From: Cellulomonas fengjieae
Lineage (GTDB): Bacteria; Actinomycetota; Actinomycetes; Actinomycetales; Cellulomonadaceae
Reading direction: 5' to 3'
Length of the DNA stretch: 64,000 nucleotides
Assembly (NCBI RefSeq): GCF_018388465.1
Contig: NZ_CP074404.1
Coordinates: 2,976,001 to 3,040,000, forward strand
Notes under the pieces: model-generated
Databases searched by the model: none
What the model was told of the DNA's origin: nothing
Seen by the model: only the letters and a program-made list of their open reading frames with translations
Position numbers and translations under genes: made by a program
Shown here: piece after piece, positions 61,645 to 64,000 of the stretch
How positions within the stretch are numbered: the first letter of the stretch is position 1
How the letters are laid out: each line of letters starts with the position of its first letter

Positions 61645-62181
61645 GTGACGCGGACCGGGCAGTCGTGGGTGCCGCCGGCGTGGGTGGCGTGGGCGGCCGT
61701 CGCGGTCGCGTTCGCCTTCGCGGCGGTCAGCCTCGTGTGGGCGCTCGGGAGCACGGCCGGCCTGGACACGCTGGGCGGCACGATCGAGCGCAGGGCCCTG
61801 GACGGCGACCCCGTGCTGCGGGCCGCCAACGTGGTGGCCCTGGTGCTCAAGGTGCTCGGCGGCGTGCTGGCCCTCGCGCTCGTCCAGCCGTGGGGGCGCC
61901 GACTGCCGCGGCGCCTGCTGCTGGCCCTGGGCTGGTCCGGTGCGTCGGTCCTGGTGCTCTACGGGCTGCTGCAGACGACGGCGGTCGTGCTCGTCGCGGC
62001 GGGCGTCGTCGTCCCGGCCGAGCCGCTGTCCGACCGCGCCCTGACCTGGCGGCTGTTCCTGTGGGAGCCGTGGTTCCTGGTGTGGGGACTGCTCCTGGCG
62101 GGCGCGACGCTGCGCAGTCAGCGGCTGAGCAGCCAGCGCACCTCGCGCCGGAACAGCTCGACGCGCGACGGGGAGTCGTAG
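61645..62181 (+). CDS. Four-helix membrane protein (DUF3995-like)
   Basis: 178-residue membrane protein with helices near residues 10-32, 60-82, 92-118 and 138-156. A glycine-rich KVLGGVLALAL second helix and a WEPWFLVWGLLLAGATL last helix resemble the DUF3995 family; assignment tentative. GTG start at 61645; TAGCGT lies 8 nt upstream, so it may be leaderless. The C-terminal tail (RSQRLSSQRTSRRNS) overlaps the convergent ThuA-like gene by 64 bp. Confidence 0.65.
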   Translation: MTRTGQSWVPPAWVAWAAVAVAFAFAAVSLVWALGSTAGLDTLGGTIERRALDGDPVLRAANVVALVLKVLGGVLALALVQPWGRRLPRRLLLALGWSGASVLVLYGLLQTTAVVLVAAGVVVPAEPLSDRALTWRLFLWEPWFLVWGLLLAGATLRSQRLSSQRTSRRNSSTRDGES

Positions 62182-62780
62182 GACCGGACGTCGTGGCCGA
62201 GGGCGTCGTAGACCACCCGGCCCGGCCCGGGGGCCACCCAGACCACCGGGTGCGAGCCGCCGTCGTGGTCGGCGACGAGCAGCACGTGCGCGTCCGGGGA
62301 GACGTCCAGCGCGAGGTACCGCTCGTCCTCGGCGGTCACCTCGCCGAGCCCATCGACGAGCGGGTGCCCGGGGTCGACGACGCGGAACGACGCCGACCCG
62401 TGCGGGGGGTGCCACGACGTGCCCTCGACCCACCGGCCACCGAGCACGGAGCCCCACGACGGCGCGTCGAGGAACGTGTTGGCCGCCTGGTGCAGCGCCA
62501 GCACCGGCACGCCCCGCGCCACCAGCGATGCCAGCCGGTCGTGGAACGGCGCCCAGTCCTGGTCGGTCCCGTCGAAGTCCGGGTCCGGGCGACCCCGACC
62601 GGCGGCGACGACGACGAGGTCCGGTTCGGCGTCGTCCAGCGCGGACGGGAACGTACCGCGGACCGTGGCGTCCACGCCGTCCAGCGCGAGCAACGTCGCG
62701 AGGCGGTGCGAGACCGCGGCGGCGTCGTGCCACGGGTCCTCGTACCGGCCGTGGCCGGCGAGCACGAGCGCGTGCGACAT
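62118..62780 (-). CDS. ThuA-like domain protein
   Basis: 220-residue class I glutamine-amidotransferase-like protein of the ThuA group. HALVLAGHGRYEDPWHD at the start, VLALHQAANTFLDAPSWGSVLGGRWVEGTSWHPPHG in the middle, and VAPGPGRVVYDALGHDVRSYDS at the end (GRVFY..LGHD motif). These proteins accompany sugar-catabolic genes; a dehydrogenase or hydrolase role is unproven. ATG at 62780 overlaps the DUF2264 stop, so the two are translationally coupled. Confidence 0.86.
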   Translation of the reverse strand: MSHALVLAGHGRYEDPWHDAAAVSHRLATLLALDGVDATVRGTFPSALDDAEPDLVVVAAGRGRPDPDFDGTDQDWAPFHDRLASLVARGVPVLALHQAANTFLDAPSWGSVLGGRWVEGTSWHPPHGSASFRVVDPGHPLVDGLGEVTAEDERYLALDVSPDAHVLLVADHDGGSHPVVWVAPGPGRVVYDALGHDVRSYDSPSRVELFRREVRWLLSR

Positions 62781-64000
62781 CAGTCCTCCTGCGGGATCGG
62801 GAGTGCGGTGGTGGTGACGCGACCGTCGGCCCAGGTCACAGTGAGCTGCTCGGCAGCCGCGACGGCGACGGGCGGCGCCGACGGGTGCTGCGCGAGGCAG
62901 ACGGCGCCGACCCACCAGCGGCCGACGACCGCGGGGACGCAGGCCCACGGCGTCGCGGTCCAGGGTGCGAGCGGGCCGGCGTCCTTGTCCACCCGGACCT
63001 GCGTGGTCGCGCCGTCGGCCACGAGCAACGAGGTCAGCCGGTCGCCACGCACCCCGTCGGGGAGCAGCTCGTGCTCCCCCGACAGCGGCCAGCCGGCGCT
63101 GCGCAGCGTGAGCCCCTCGTCGGCGTCGTCCACGCGCACGGCCCGCACCTCCCAGGCGCCGCGCACGACCGAGACGACCGTGAGCGTCCCGACGGGCTCC
63201 GCGGCACCCACCCGACCCGAGCCGTGCGCCTGCGCCGTCGGGTCCACCTGCAGGCGGTGCGCCACCGCGCGCGACGCCGCGACGCCGACGCCGTCGGACG
63301 CGGCGCACTCCAGGAGCGTCATCCCCGAGCGGTGCGTGGAGCGTCCGTCGGCGTCGAGCAGCACGACGGCCTGGTCGAACGGCTCGGCCCAGGCCTCGTC
63401 GTCGAGCAGCGGTGCCGTCGCGGTGGAGTACCCGAGTCGCGCGTACAGGGGCGAGTCGCCGCCCAGGGACCCCTCGAGCGCGTGGTCGGTGCCGTGGTTG
63501 ACCACGCGCACGACCCCGTCGTCGTGGGTGCCGGAGACGATCCACCCGGGGGCGGCCACGGCGACCAGGTCGTCGGCCACCTCGACGGGCAGCGGCTCCT
63601 CGTCGGTGGTCCACGCCGGGTGGTCGGCCGGGAGCGCGAGCCCGAGCATGCCCTTGGCCGCCCAGTACGGGGACCCGGGCCCGGAGTAGCTCTGCACCAG
63701 CGGTCGCCACGCGCCGTGCCAGCCGAGGGTGAGCAGGCCGTCGTCGTCGGGCACGCCGTGCTGCACGAAGTGGGTGACGATGCTCGACGCGGCCCGGCGC
63801 AGCTGCCCGACAGGCGTGCTGGGCACCCCGGCGATCGCGCCGGCCCAGAACGGCGCGGCGGCGGCGAACCGGTACGTGAGGCTGCGGCCCTGGAGCAGGG
63901 GGCTGCCGTCCGCGCCGACCAGGCGGACCGCGTCCTGCAGGTAACGGTCGAGCCGGGCGACGTCCCGCGCGCGACGGTCGTCGTCGGCGAGCGTGCCCTG
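62780..64000 (-). CDS. DUF2264 domain protein (partial)
   Basis: The C-terminal 406 residues of a larger protein; the start lies beyond the right edge. GRSLTYRFAAAAPFWAGA and the next segment (SSIVTHFVQHG, GDGLLTLGW-like, SGPGSPYWAAKGMLGLALP) are the hallmark of DUF2264, an (alpha/alpha)-barrel family related to glycoside hydrolases acting on uronates. The frame is open to base 64000, so the internal ATG-like start at 63826 is not real. Translationally coupled to the ThuA-like gene. Activity not established here. Confidence 0.85.
   Translation of the reverse strand, partial: QGTLADDDRRARDVARLDRYLQDAVRLVGADGSPLLQGRSLTYRFAAAAPFWAGAIAGVPSTPVGQLRRAASSIVTHFVQHGVPDDDGLLTLGWHGAWRPLVQSYSGPGSPYWAAKGMLGLALPADHPAWTTDEEPLPVEVADDLVAVAAPGWIVSGTHDDGVVRVVNHGTDHALEGSLGGDSPLYARLGYSTATAPLLDDEAWAEPFDQAVVLLDADGRSTHRSGMTLLECAASDGVGVAASRAVAHRLQVDPTAQAHGSGRVGAAEPVGTLTVVSVVRGAWEVRAVRVDDADEGLTLRSAGWPLSGEHELLPDGVRGDRLTSLLVADGATTQVRVDKDAGPLAPWTATPWACVPAVVGRWWVGAVCLAQHPSAPPVAVAAAEQLTVTWADGRVTTTALPIPQED

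Overview
The window is a chromosomal segment of a high-GC actinobacterium, most likely Cellulomonas or a close relative. The evidence is very high GC, frequent GTG starts, ATGA/GTGA gene overlaps, a mycobacteria-like order of menaquinone and cytochrome c maturation genes, a bS22 mini-gene, and plant-polysaccharide genes including a modular GH26-CBM-SLH mannanase built like Cellulomonas fimi Man26A. I see no rRNA, tRNA, CRISPR, prophage or insertion sequence; the genus is an inference.

Layout. 1-4708: nuoA-F of respiratory complex I (minus strand; nuoF runs off the left edge). 4755-19548: a menaquinone region with menJ, menG, menF, menD, menC, menB, menE and menA, interleaved with an HtrA-like protease, a guanidinium-exporter-like SMR gene with its TetR regulator, and two tandem DUF3048 lipoproteins. 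19595-25081: small membrane proteins, then the cytochrome c maturation (system II) genes resA, ccdA, resB and ccsB. 25129-28810: MarR/YceI pair, redox sensor Rex, a glutaredoxin, a HAD phosphatase and a GNAT acetyltransferase.

28807-37927: an arabinan/arabinoside utilisation cluster (anchored GH43, GH51, ABC importer, cytosolic GH43, DUF624 protein, LacI regulator). A shared operator-like palindrome lies between the divergent operons and before the regulator gene. 38082-42115: bS22, a BldC-type DNA-binding protein, an AcuC-type deacetylase and a Trk potassium system. 42210-55181: a YtfQRT-YjfF-type sugar importer, a mycothiol-dependent-type enzyme, araB-araD-araA, a cupin, a second LacI regulator and proC. 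A second palindrome class sits before both araB and the importer, so internal arabinose catabolism and uptake look co-regulated. 55440-64000: the mannanase, a fructosamine-kinase-like gene, a methyltransferase, an EEP phosphatase/nuclease, a ThuA-like protein and a DUF2264 protein cut by the right edge.

Together the genes describe an oxygen-respiring (complex I, menaquinone, cytochrome c) degrader of hemicellulose side chains and mannan. Secreted or anchored enzymes cut polymers outside, two ABC systems import arabinosides and pentose, cytosolic GH51/GH43 release arabinose, and AraB/A/D feed it to the pentose phosphate pathway. Several genes, including menF, menB and menE, appear to be leaderless, with a TANNNT -10 box 6-7 nt before the start codon.
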